In this document: positions 1 to 7,788 of the stretch, one piece after another
Position numbering within the stretch: position 1 is the first letter of the stretch
Layout of the letters: each line of letters opens with the position of its first letter
Assembly: GCA_043802925.1 (NCBI GenBank)
Contig: JAZDKP010000108.1
Location: 1 to 33,461, forward strand
DNA from: JAZDKP01 sp043802925
GTDB lineage: Bacteria; Fibrobacterota; OXYB2-FULL-49-7; JAEUSG01
Direction: 5' to 3'
DNA: 33,461 bases
Position numbers and translations under genes: made by a program
Notes under the pieces: model-generated
The model's database searches: none
What the model saw: only the letters and a program-made list of their open reading frames with translations
What the model was told of the DNA's origin: nothing

Positions 1-212
1 TCGATGTTATCGAGCGCGATTTTGTTGTCCCTGGCCAGTCCGCGGGTTTTTCCGTCCACGTCCACCACGATGATTTTGGCGATACCGGCGTCTACGGCCA
101 TACGTGCGGCTTGCAGGGTCCGGACGTCGTCGCCCTCTGGGAGCACGATGGTGCGCTTGAGTTTTTTAGCGTTCTCAAAGATATCCTGAATCAGTTTGAC
201 GGGTTTGTCCAT
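1..212 (-). CDS. pta: Phosphate acetyltransferase, N-terminal part (partial)
   Basis: The first 70 or so residues of a minus-strand gene that runs off the left edge. The protein begins MDKPVKLIQDIFENAKKLKR and continues with TIVLPEGDDVRTLQAA, the typical opening of the phosphotransacetylase domain (acetyl-CoA + Pi to acetyl phosphate + CoA, cytoplasmic, acetate overflow or substrate-level ATP). I chose the ATG at 212 because GGAGG (218-222 on the complement) stands five bases before it; an in-frame ATG at 224 overlaps that site and would add four residues. The family call rests on the N-terminus only, so a malic enzyme-Pta or phosphate butyryltransferase relative is possible, though the start motif fits plain Pta best. 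Confidence 0.82.
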   Translation of the reverse strand, partial: MDKPVKLIQDIFENAKKLKRTIVLPEGDDVRTLQAARMAVDAGIAKIIVVDVDGKTRGLARDNKIALDNI

Positions 213-344
213 GGCGGCCTCCATATTAATAAAAGGAATAAAAAATTAGTTTCTTCCGGGGCGCCAAGACCAATGAAAAAGCGCGCCGTCAGGAGTGAAA
301 ATAATCACATGAAAGAAGCGGGAAAGGACGTCCGAACGGGACGG

Positions 345-2039
345 TTATTCTATGGCCGGTGGCGCTTCTTCGCTGGTGGTGTCCTCGGCCGGTTGTGACG
401 GTTGGACAATGGGCGTGATGCGCTTGATGCCGCCGGTGGACTGGGGCGCGGGCATGGGACGGGGCTTGTTCAGAATGGGCATCGGCTTCATGCCGCCCTT
501 GTTGGCAGAGTCCGCGGGCGTAACGGAGGTGCCGCCTTTTGCAGAGTCCGCCGGAGCGGCCGTACTGTCCACGCTGCCTTTGGCGGAGTCCGCGGACGCG
601 GGCTTTTTGTCCGAAGGCTTGTACGCGGTCTTGGCGCCGGGCCGGTACTTGTCGCGGACGCGGCCCTGGATCTTGTTGCCCGTAAGGGCGTAAATGACCT
701 CCTGCGCGGCCATGACCACGGCTTCGTCCGTGTCCGTCAGCATGCGTTCGAGGTCCGGGACCACGGATTTGTCATTAAACTTTCCGAGTGCGATGATGGC
801 GTCAATCTTGATGTTGGATTCCTTGTAGTCCAGCAGGCGTACCAGGACCGTCTTTGATTTTTTATCGCCAATCTGTCCCACCATCTGGATGGCCAGCGAG
901 GTGAGCTTGGGGTCGGACTTTGGGTTGCGGATGATGTTTGTCAGGGTGGGCAGGGCCAGCTCCTTGTACTCCACTATTTTTGCCACATGCGCGGCTATCT
1001 GCTCCGGGTCGTAGGCGTCCTTGTTCTGGAGCAGTTCGCTGATGACGTTGAGCTGCTCGGCGATGACAATGCGGTGGTCCTGCTTGGTCTTGGTGGAGGC
1101 CCGCGAGGTGGAAAGGGCCAGGTCCTCGTCGAGTTCCTTCACATGGTTCTGGTTCTGTTCCTGCTTCACCTCCAGTTCACGGTCCTTGAGCTTGAGGTCC
1201 TGCACGTCCTTCCGCAACTGGAGAATCTCGTCCTCAACGCCTTTTAAGCCCTCGGCGCTGCCCGAAAACTCGCCGGTGTAGTTGAACTGAAAGTGGACGC
1301 CTCCCTGGCCGAAGCCGGAGCTGTTGCCATCGGGTTTGATATGGAAACCGAAGGTCTTGTTGCGATAAAGAAGCGGTTTCAGTTCGGTGAAGCCGAAGCC
1401 CGCGACCATGCGGTTGAAAAACTTAAGGTTAATCGTGAACATATGGCGTATGCTGCCGAACCTGCGAAAGCCTTCGTACGTGAGGTACGTGCCGCCGCCC
1501 AGGTACATTTCAGCGCCCACAAAGAATGAAACGCGTTCGGACTTGATGCCGAAGTTGGTCATGATGCCGCCGTGGAAGCGTGTGCCCAGGGGCTCAAAGT
1601 TTTTGCCCAGGGCGAGGTAGGCGTTGTTTGCCATGGCCGCCATAGTGTCTTTGTCCGTCATGCCGAAGAACTGGCACTCCTCGGACGAGAGGATGTCCTT
1701 GGCTCCAATCAGCACCGAAGGCATGGGAAAGAACTGATCTTCCTCAAAAATGAGCGCCTTGAAGCGGAGCGTGGGGCCGCCCGCATACCCGGCGCCCACT
1801 TCGACCCGGTTGGCAACGCCCAGGTCCGCCACAACGACCGGCAGGTACCACCAGCTTGATTTTGTGGTGTCGCCGTTTGGGTTATAGCTGAAGAAATTGG
1901 CGTTGAGTTTGAGCGAATATTGCTTGTTGGCCAGGAGGTCGCTTGTGGGAATGTTCGTCACCGTGGTGATACGGAGCTTGGCCAGGGCGCTTGGCGCAGC
2001 CATTAATAGAATAAGCAGGAGTAAGGGTACTTTCCACAT
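345..2039 (-). CDS. Exported barrel-like protein with coiled coil and HEAT repeats
   Basis: A 564-residue protein of unknown function. Seen: a signal peptide (MWKVPLLLLILLMAAPSALA, cleavage after residue 20); an aromatic and glycine-rich region to about residue 260 with alternating strands, as in outer-membrane barrels; a charged heptad-like coiled coil at about 265-330; HEAT-like helical pairs at about 350-470 (for example LAIQMVGQIGDKKSK and AIIALGKFNDKSVVPDLERM); and a Pro/Ala/Ser tail with three ADSAKG-type repeats. The opening NIPTSDLLANKQYSL recalls YjbH-type exopolysaccharide proteins, but weakly. An in-frame TTG at 2063 would add eight residues; I prefer the ATG at 2039 because it gives a clean signal peptide. 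Neither start has a clear Shine-Dalgarno site. It lies downstream of rluB on the same strand, 42 bases away. Confidence 0.75.
   Translation of the reverse strand: MWKVPLLLLILLMAAPSALAKLRITTVTNIPTSDLLANKQYSLKLNANFFSYNPNGDTTKSSWWYLPVVVADLGVANRVEVGAGYAGGPTLRFKALIFEEDQFFPMPSVLIGAKDILSSEECQFFGMTDKDTMAAMANNAYLALGKNFEPLGTRFHGGIMTNFGIKSERVSFFVGAEMYLGGGTYLTYEGFRRFGSIRHMFTINLKFFNRMVAGFGFTELKPLLYRNKTFGFHIKPDGNSSGFGQGGVHFQFNYTGEFSGSAEGLKGVEDEILQLRKDVQDLKLKDRELEVKQEQNQNHVKELDEDLALSTSRASTKTKQDHRIVIAEQLNVISELLQNKDAYDPEQIAAHVAKIVEYKELALPTLTNIIRNPKSDPKLTSLAIQMVGQIGDKKSKTVLVRLLDYKESNIKIDAIIALGKFNDKSVVPDLERMLTDTDEAVVMAAQEVIYALTGNKIQGRVRDKYRPGAKTAYKPSDKKPASADSAKGSVDSTAAPADSAKGGTSVTPADSANKGGMKPMPILNKPRPMPAPQSTGGIKRITPIVQPSQPAEDTTSEEAPPAIE
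505..605 (-). repeat. Three-copy ADSAKG protein repeat in a disordered tail
   Basis: The coding strand of the preceding gene holds three imperfect copies of a short unit encoding ADSAKG or ADSANKG, separated by Ser/Thr/Pro-rich linkers. On the plus strand the shared core reads as GCAGAGTCCGC or GCGGAGTCCGC. This looks like a low-complexity linker expanded by slippage in an exported protein, not a mobile or regulatory repeat. Confidence 0.6.
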
Positions 2040-2081
2040 AGCGCTATGCAAGATATCGGACAAGATATTGAAAAACTTTAT

Positions 2082-2846
2082 TCATATGGAGGCCAGCTTT
2101 AAGTTCCGCTTTAACTTTCCCGTCTCGTTTTTACTTAAATGGCGGAAAGCGCCGCTTTTCAAGTTGCCCAGGGTGAAGGGGCCAAAGGCCACGCGAGTGA
2201 GTCGAACGACCCGGACGCCGAGTGCTTCGGCCATGCGCCGAATCTGGCGATTGCGTCCTTCGCGAAGTATGATCCGGTAGTCGGGTGCGGTTGGGCTGAT
2301 GCGGTCTATCTGCGCGGGAAGGGTGGTTCCATCTTCAAGCGCAACACCTCTGCGGAACTTTTCAATCGACTCTTTTGTAAGTGGCCGGTCCAGTGTCACA
2401 AGGTAGACCTTGCTCATTTCGTACCGGGGATGGGCCAACCGGTTGATGAGTTCGCCGTTGGTGGTGAGAAGGAGGAGCCCTTCGCTGTCCGCGTCGAGCC
2501 GGCCTGCGTAGCTGAGGTTGGCCGGAAAGCCGGGCAAAAGGTCAAAGACCGTCTTTTCAGAATATCCTTTGCGTGAGACCACCACGCCCGTGGGTTTGTT
2601 TAGCAGGATGTATATTTGCGTGTCCAGCAGCCGCACCGGTGTTCCGCGAACAAGAACGGTGTCCTTTTCCGGATTCACGCGCGTGGCGAGGTCCTTTACC
2701 ACCGTGCCGTTCAGGGTCACGACTCCGTGCCGTACCAGGCCTTCGCATTCCCTGCGCGAGCCCAGTCCGCACTGGGAAAGGAACCGGTTGATGCGCAGGA
2801 GCCTGTCTTCTGAAACCGTGTCTTCGGTCATGGAGTCGTCGGTCAT
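2082..2846 (-). CDS. rluB: rRNA pseudouridine synthase, RsuA/RluB family
   Basis: A 254-residue RNA-modifying enzyme that isomerises uridine to pseudouridine, most likely in 23S rRNA. Domains seen: an N-terminal S4 RNA-binding domain at about 16-75 (RINRFLSQCGLGSRRECEGL) and the catalytic domain with GRLDADSEGLLLLT, where Asp118 is the expected nucleophile; then REGRNRQIRRMAEALG, the conserved RNA-contact motif. The length fits RluB rather than the larger RluC/D types, but RluE, RluF or RsuA cannot be excluded from sequence alone. Its ATG (2844-2846) overlaps the TGA of the upstream DUF512 gene as ATGA, so translation of the two is probably coupled. The gene reads toward the barrel/HEAT gene. 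Confidence 0.9.
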   Translation of the reverse strand: MTDDSMTEDTVSEDRLLRINRFLSQCGLGSRRECEGLVRHGVVTLNGTVVKDLATRVNPEKDTVLVRGTPVRLLDTQIYILLNKPTGVVVSRKGYSEKTVFDLLPGFPANLSYAGRLDADSEGLLLLTTNGELINRLAHPRYEMSKVYLVTLDRPLTKESIEKFRRGVALEDGTTLPAQIDRISPTAPDYRIILREGRNRQIRRMAEALGVRVVRLTRVAFGPFTLGNLKSGAFRHLSKNETGKLKRNLKLASI

Positions 2847-4090
2847 GGCAGCGCCTCAAAATTCCGGAGGACGCGCACAGGCCTGCCTGTTTCGCGTGAC
2901 ACCTGGCCAAGGTCCCAGTTGTCGAGAGTCAGACCGTCCGCATTCAGGCAGTTCGGCGGAATGAAAAAAGCGGTAACCTTTCCGTCCACGGTACGGGCTG
3001 AGTCCGCCAGGTCGGCCCCGCATAACAGGCCCGTCACCGTGACGCTTCTTCCCAGGACCCGGTTTTCCACCGGGATGACACGATATCGGTGTCCGGTCCG
3101 GCGTGACAGAAGGGCAAATAGTTTCTTTATAAAGGGAAACGCTGAAACACCGGTCAGAATGCCGAAGTTGCGCGGTCTTACCGCAGGAGGGGCGGTTTTT
3201 GCAACGCGTGAAACGGAATGTATGAAGTCGCGCATCATGCCCACGCCGTTGTCGTATTGTGGGAAGTCGCGGTAATGACGATACGGGGGCAGGGGGAGGC
3301 CCGCCTTGATGTAGAGTTCATCCGAGGCGTACACTCCGGTGTGGCGGCGCTGCGCGGCATGGACGATGGCGAGGATTGCCCGCGCCGAATCGCGATCCAC
3401 GGGTGTGAGCCGGGGGAGTCTTGCGCGATGGCGCGTGAGTCCAAGGGGTACCACGGAAAGCGAGGCCAGTGCGGGTTTGAGCGTCATGAGATCCCGAATG
3501 GATTGGCGGAGTACAGCGCGGTCATTGATGCCAGGGCAGACCACAATCTGTGTATGGAAGGCGATGCGGTTTTCGGCAAAACGACGAAGCAGTGGTAGGA
3601 TGGGTGCGGCCGCGGGGTTTCCGAGCAGACGGCGGCGCACCCGCTCGTCCGTGGCATGTACGGAAATGCGCAAAGGGGAAAGCCCCATTTTAAAAATCGC
3701 GGCAAGGTCTTGCTCGCGCAGGTTGGTGGCGCACAGATAGGCGCCGTCAAGGAAAGAGAGCCGGTAGTCCTCGTCTTTTATATAGAGTGTGGGACGGAAG
3801 CCTTTGGGCATCTGGTCCACAAAGCAGAAAAGGCAGCGATTATTGCAGCGCCGGACACGGAAAGGGGCGGGGGTGATGCCGAGCGGCTTTTGCCCTCGGC
3901 CGTTGATTTCGACCTGAAGGGTGCGCCTTCCGCGCTGTACCGCAAGCCTCATTGGAAAATCCTGGGAATGGAATTGGAGTTCGAGAAGGTCGTTGACCGG
4001 TTCGCGGTTGATTGACAGGAGCGTGTCGCCGGGCCGGAGGCCCGCCTTTTCCGCCGGCGAAGCAGTGTCAACATCATTGATGACGAGCAT
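2843..4090 (-). CDS. PDZ-radical SAM-DUF512 protein
   Basis: A member of the DUF512 family (TIGR03279-type putative Fe-S oxidoreductase), about 415 residues from the ATG at 4090. In order: a short PDZ-like domain (SPAEKAGLRPGDTLLSIN); a divergent radical SAM-type cysteine motif CNNRCLFC (Cys82, 86, 89), followed by FVDQMPKG and YRLSFLDGAYLCATN; and the C-terminal DUF512 region containing NFGILTGVSAFPF. The reaction is unknown. A GTG at 4126 would extend the protein by 12 residues; I prefer the ATG because family members start just before the PDZ segment, but no Shine-Dalgarno site settles it. Its stop overlaps the rluB start. It diverges from dusB with only about 26 bases between the starts, so three genes tied to RNA modification or Fe-S chemistry sit together. 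Confidence 0.85.
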   Translation of the reverse strand: MLVINDVDTASPAEKAGLRPGDTLLSINREPVNDLLELQFHSQDFPMRLAVQRGRRTLQVEINGRGQKPLGITPAPFRVRRCNNRCLFCFVDQMPKGFRPTLYIKDEDYRLSFLDGAYLCATNLREQDLAAIFKMGLSPLRISVHATDERVRRRLLGNPAAAPILPLLRRFAENRIAFHTQIVVCPGINDRAVLRQSIRDLMTLKPALASLSVVPLGLTRHRARLPRLTPVDRDSARAILAIVHAAQRRHTGVYASDELYIKAGLPLPPYRHYRDFPQYDNGVGMMRDFIHSVSRVAKTAPPAVRPRNFGILTGVSAFPFIKKLFALLSRRTGHRYRVIPVENRVLGRSVTVTGLLCGADLADSARTVDGKVTAFFIPPNCLNADGLTLDNWDLGQVSRETGRPVRVLRNFEALP

Positions 4091-4116
4091 ACCGGTAAAA
4101 TAATATTTTACCCTTC

Positions 4117-5103
4117 GTGCTATCACCTTTGAAAATCAACGGCCTCACATTCGACCCGCCGCTCATCCTCGCGCCCATGGCCGGCGTCACGGGCCGGGCG
4201 TACCGCGAGCTCATCCGTCAGAACAATCCCGGGGCCGTGGGACTCTTTTATACCGAGTTCGCAAGCGTCGAAGGATTGGTCCGGCACAACCGGCCCACGC
4301 TCCGGCTTGTCACGCGCGCCGCAACCGACCGCGCGACCCCGTTTGCAGCCCAGATTTTTGGCGCGGACCCGGACCGTATGCGGGAAGGCGGGCATATCGC
4401 GGAGGAGATGGGCGCGGACATTGTGGACCTCAATGCCGGGTGTCCGGCGCCCAAGGTAGTAAAGAAGGGCGGGGGTTCCGAGCTTCTGAAAAAGCTGCCG
4501 CTCCTCGGCCGCATCGTGGCTTCAGTCAAGTCTGGTGTGCGCGTGCCCGTGACCGTGAAAATACGCATCGGCTGGGACGACGATACCATCAACGTGCTTG
4601 ATACCGTTCGCGTCCTCACGGAGAACGGGGCGGATGCGGTCATCATCCACGGCCGTACGCGCATGCAGTCCTTCAAAGGCGAAGCGGACTGGAACTGGGT
4701 GCGCGAGGTCCGGGCGAGGTTTACGATACCGGTCATCGGTAACGGCGACATTGTGACGCCCGAACAGGCGCTTGCGCGCTTTGCCGAAACCGGCGCGCAT
4801 GGTATCATGCTGGGCCGGGGCGTCCAGCGCGACCCCTGGCTCTTTTCGAAAATTGCGGCTCTGGCCCGGGGCCTGCCACCGGTGGAGCCTTCGCTTGAAG
4901 TGCGCCGTGGTATCTTCCGGCGCTATGCGGAACTTTTACGCGAGGACGGGCTCCCGGAAAAAGCGGTACTTGGGGTGCTGAAACAGCTTACTGTCAAATT
5001 TCTCCGGGGCCGACCGGGCGGTGCGGAAATCAGGACGCGCGCCTTGCGCAGCCTGGAGATGGACGCATTTTTCTCAGCCGCGGAGTCCTATTTTGAACCG
5101 TAA
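4117..5103 (+). CDS. dusB: tRNA-dihydrouridine synthase
   Basis: A 328-residue FMN enzyme that reduces uridine to dihydrouridine in tRNA. Seen: the TIM-barrel opening LAPMAGVTGRAYREL, the active-site stretch DLNAGCPAPKVVKKGGGS with the proton-donor Cys109, KIRIGWDD, IIHGRTRMQ, the flavin-phosphate motifs VIGNGDI and GIMLGRGVQRDPW, and a C-terminal helical RNA-binding part. Length and motif set fit DusB. The start is GTG at 4117 or TTG at 4129; neither has a visible Shine-Dalgarno site. It overlaps the following membrane-anchored gene by 11 bases and diverges from the DUF512 gene. Confidence 0.93.
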   Translation: MLSPLKINGLTFDPPLILAPMAGVTGRAYRELIRQNNPGAVGLFYTEFASVEGLVRHNRPTLRLVTRAATDRATPFAAQIFGADPDRMREGGHIAEEMGADIVDLNAGCPAPKVVKKGGGSELLKKLPLLGRIVASVKSGVRVPVTVKIRIGWDDDTINVLDTVRVLTENGADAVIIHGRTRMQSFKGEADWNWVREVRARFTIPVIGNGDIVTPEQALARFAETGAHGIMLGRGVQRDPWLFSKIAALARGLPPVEPSLEVRRGIFRRYAELLREDGLPEKAVLGVLKQLTVKFLRGRPGGAEIRTRALRSLEMDAFFSAAESYFEP

Positions 5104-6418
5104 GGGACACAGGCATTTCTGGATGGCGCTTCTGCTCGGGCTTCTGTTTCTGGTGTTGGCCGGCGGCTTCATTCCCCTGCGCGTCGATTTTGTCAGGAAA
5201 CCGCTGCTGGCCGCGCTGCCCGAAGGGATGTTCGATTCCCTGGACATGGGCCGCGCCACCTTCAGCCTCTGGCGCGGACTCGGGGTGGACAGCCTTTGCG
5301 TGGTCAAACGGCTGCCATCCGGCACGCTTTCAATGCGGCTTCCCCGGCTCGAAATCGATGTGAGTTATTTTTCGCTCCTGTTCCACCATCTTCATATCCA
5401 GCGTTTCATTCTTGAGTCCCCGGTCATCGATTTCCTGAATGTGCCGGTTCCAGCGCTTGCGCACCGCACGTTGCCCGGTGTTGGCCGCGTGCCGGACGGA
5501 CGCTTCCTGGAGCTTCCCTTGGGGCTCCGCACCGTCAGCCTCTCGGAGGTCGCAATCGACAACGGCCATCTGAGGGTCCGCGACAACCAGGCGCCTCTTT
5601 TTGAGGCGCGCGCCGTTTGTTTTGTCCTCCGGCTTGGGGCCGCTGGAAAGGTGCGTGGGGAGTGGCGCATGCCCGAGGCCGTGCTGCTCGGCCGCTGGAA
5701 AGTCCTGAAACTGGGGTCGGATATCACCCTTGATTTTCCAGCCATTACCCTGGACAACCTCACCGGGCGTTTTTACAACGGAACGCTTACGGGCGCGGCC
5801 AAAGCGGATGCCCTGAACGGCCGGCTCAACCGTTTCCGCGTTTTCCTCGACGGCATCCGCCTTGACCGGTTCTATGCTGACGCCGGATTGGCCACCGGCC
5901 GTCTTTCCGGAAGCGCGGACATGGGGCTCACGCTTTCCGAGAGCGCCCTGCACCCTGATTCGCTCCGGGGCCGGGGAACCTTCCATGCGCGCGATATTGA
6001 GGCCACCGGGCTGCCAGTCCAGGAATTGGTCACGGTGCGGTCACTGCTACCCGCGTTAGCTCATGTGCGGTTTGACGATGTACAGGGAAAACTTGAAATA
6101 AGCAACGGGCGCATTCAGAACGTACCGTTGACGGCTTATAACCAGGATTTCCGTTTCGAGTCCACAGGCTGGATGCACTACCGCGGCCGTTTTTCCCAGG
6201 CCGTCCATATTTCTCTCGCCCCTTCGTTTGCACCGCAACTGGGGAAGGTCATGGCCTATTCCCTGCTCCCGGAAGAAGGGGGACGGTATGGGCTGCGTTT
6301 GACTCTGTCCGGCACCTTTGCCGACCCGGCCATCACTTTGGATCCGGCCATAGTGCGCCGGACGGTCGGGAACGTGTTACGGGACATGGGCAAAGGACTG
6401 GATCGGTTTTTTCGCTGA
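5093..6418 (+). CDS. AsmA-like membrane-anchored protein
   Basis: A 441-residue protein with one N-terminal membrane helix (MALLLGLLFLVLAGGFIPL) and a long beta-rich, presumably periplasmic body. The C-terminal half has repeated short strands such as RLSGSADMGLTL, LRGRGTFHARDI and VRFDDVQGKLEISNGRIQ, typical of AsmA-like domains. The family is linked to lipid or outer-membrane homeostasis. I chose the TTG at 5093 because GGAG (5082-5085) lies seven bases upstream and it adds a basic NRKGHRHFW segment before the helix; ATG 5123 is the alternative. The start overlaps the end of dusB in another frame. The exact subfamily is unclear and the final helix (GNVLRDMGKGLDRFFR) is amphipathic. Confidence 0.7.
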   Translation: MNRKGHRHFWMALLLGLLFLVLAGGFIPLRVDFVRKPLLAALPEGMFDSLDMGRATFSLWRGLGVDSLCVVKRLPSGTLSMRLPRLEIDVSYFSLLFHHLHIQRFILESPVIDFLNVPVPALAHRTLPGVGRVPDGRFLELPLGLRTVSLSEVAIDNGHLRVRDNQAPLFEARAVCFVLRLGAAGKVRGEWRMPEAVLLGRWKVLKLGSDITLDFPAITLDNLTGRFYNGTLTGAAKADALNGRLNRFRVFLDGIRLDRFYADAGLATGRLSGSADMGLTLSESALHPDSLRGRGTFHARDIEATGLPVQELVTVRSLLPALAHVRFDDVQGKLEISNGRIQNVPLTAYNQDFRFESTGWMHYRGRFSQAVHISLAPSFAPQLGKVMAYSLLPEEGGRYGLRLTLSGTFADPAITLDPAIVRRTVGNVLRDMGKGLDRFFR

Positions 6419-6458
6419 AAAACTTGCGGATTGTCCTGTAATCAGTTAAATTTCACCT

Positions 6459-6827
6459 ATGCGCAAGAAAATTCTTCTCGTTGAAGACGAAAAAATATTC
6501 TGCAATCTCATCATTGACATCCTTGAGGAGTACGATGTCTTTATCGCACTTGACGGCATCTACGGGCTGAAAATAGGCAAACTCCAAAAGCCGGACCTCA
6601 TCATCATTGACCTTAACCTGCCGCGCATGGACGGTGAGGAGATGCTCCGCAAGGTGCGTGAGGACGAAATGCTCCGCGCTATTCCCGTGGTGCTTATCTC
6701 CGGCACTTTCACTACGGTGCACACGGGCGAACGCGTACCGGAATATACCGCAGAGGCCGTCTTTTCCAAACCCCTTGATATCGACCGTTTCAGGGAAAAA
6801 GTCCGTTCCCTCGTACCGCCCATGTAA
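6459..6827 (+). CDS. Single-domain response regulator (CheY-like)
   Basis: A 122-residue receiver domain with no output domain. Seen: the acidic pair Asp10-Glu11 in ILLVEDEK, the phosphoacceptor Asp51 in LIIIDLNLPRMDGEEML, Ser81 in VVLISGT, and Lys104 in VFSKPLDIDRF. All residues needed for Mg-dependent phosphorylation are present. No histidine kinase is nearby, so the partner is unknown. The ATG has no clear Shine-Dalgarno site. The gene converges on rnfD with 28 bases between the stops. Confidence 0.9.
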   Translation: MRKKILLVEDEKIFCNLIIDILEEYDVFIALDGIYGLKIGKLQKPDLIIIDLNLPRMDGEEMLRKVREDEMLRAIPVVLISGTFTTVHTGERVPEYTAEAVFSKPLDIDRFREKVRSLVPPM

Positions 6828-6847
6828 GCGTTGTCGCAGGCGCTTAC
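6824..6847. terminator. Convergent hairpin, weak terminator candidate
   Basis: GTAAGCG and CGCTTAC form a perfect 7-bp stem with a 10-base loop between the convergent stops of the receiver gene and rnfD. There is no T-run directly after it on either strand, so intrinsic termination is uncertain. Confidence 0.35.
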
Positions 6848-6855
6848 CGCAACCC

Positions 6856-7788
6856 TCAAAAAACCAGTCGCAGAGAAGATAGAGCCAGCGCTGCAATGGC
6901 CGTTGTAAGCAGCATCAGGGGCTTGCCCTGCATGAACGCGGGCGTGTCCGGTTGCGCGAGCCGTTCGCGAAAGGACGTTCTGTCAATGAGGGGGACAAGG
7001 AGATTCATGATAAGAATCGCTGGAATAAAGCCTGTCGGTATGCGTCCGGTCAAAGTGAATAGCCCTGTCAGAAGTCCGCATCCCGTACCGTAGATCAGCA
7101 TCCCGGTCCCGGAAACGGGCGATGTCACGGGTTCTGCGGCCATGAACAATGCGCCGAGGAGTGTGGCCCACCCCAGAACCTGATAAAGTGGTATGGGGAA
7201 GCGGGCTGGGGCAAAGGCATGCAGGAGCAAGGCCGGCAGTGCGAGCGCAAGCAGGAAGGAGAGCGGAATCTGCCAGGGGATGGTTCGCTTGAAAATCAAC
7301 CAGGCGCTGCCTGCGAGCAGGGCTGCGGCCATTTCCGGGGATGCGCTGTTTTGCAGGGAAAAAGCCGGGAAAAGGGCGAGCAGTGCGAGTCGTGCGACGA
7401 GGGCGGGGTTGAACAGGTTCCGTCCCAGCCCGCCATAAAGATGTTTTCCAAACACCATGGTCAGACCCGCACCGATCAGTATCAGCCAGACGGGTGAATT
7501 TGGGGGAAGCAAAAGGGCGAGGAGCATTCCGGTCACGAGCGCGGAGCCGTCCCGTAAGGACCCCGGATTGCGTAGAAACTTCAGGCAAAGCCATTCAATT
7601 CCAGCGCACCCGGCCATTGCAATAACAATCGTTACAAGTGCGGGAAGGCCCGACCTCAGCACGGTCAATGCCGCGGCCGGCACAAGCGCGAGCAGCACGG
7701 TCAGCATGATGCGCGGAACATCGTCGGGATGGTGTATATGCGGGGCAGGGCCGGTCCCCGGTACGGTTACGTTATCAGACGGCATCAT
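6856..7788 (-). CDS. rnfD: Rnf complex subunit D
   Basis: A 310-residue, very hydrophobic protein with about eight to nine membrane segments. The start has the RnfD signature SPH-like PAPHIHHPDDVPRIMLTVLLALVP, followed by LRDGSALVTGMLLALLLPP, KHLYGGLGRNLFNPAL and EPVTSPVSGTGMLIYGTG. RnfD is the integral flavin-carrying subunit of the Rnf (ferredoxin:NAD, ion-translocating) complex and a relative of NqrB. In relatives a threonine near the TSPIT-like motif carries FMN; here the matching residue appears to be Ser (TSPVSG), by my eye alignment. The ATG overlaps rnfC by 14 bases. Downstream there is no rnfG, E, A or B: the cluster ends here against a convergent gene. Confidence 0.9.
   Translation of the reverse strand: MMPSDNVTVPGTGPAPHIHHPDDVPRIMLTVLLALVPAAALTVLRSGLPALVTIVIAMAGCAGIEWLCLKFLRNPGSLRDGSALVTGMLLALLLPPNSPVWLILIGAGLTMVFGKHLYGGLGRNLFNPALVARLALLALFPAFSLQNSASPEMAAALLAGSAWLIFKRTIPWQIPLSFLLALALPALLLHAFAPARFPIPLYQVLGWATLLGALFMAAEPVTSPVSGTGMLIYGTGCGLLTGLFTLTGRIPTGFIPAILIMNLLVPLIDRTSFRERLAQPDTPAFMQGKPLMLLTTAIAALALSSLRLVF

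Noticed and set aside
213..344. Short open frames and a promoter in the spacer before pta.
   Set aside because: No ribosome site for the frames and no convincing -35/-10 pair on the minus strand; I see only an AT-rich stretch before the start.
6407..6423. GTTTTT/AAAAAC hairpin at the end of the AsmA-like gene.
   Set aside because: An A-T stem with no following T-run; too weak to call a terminator.
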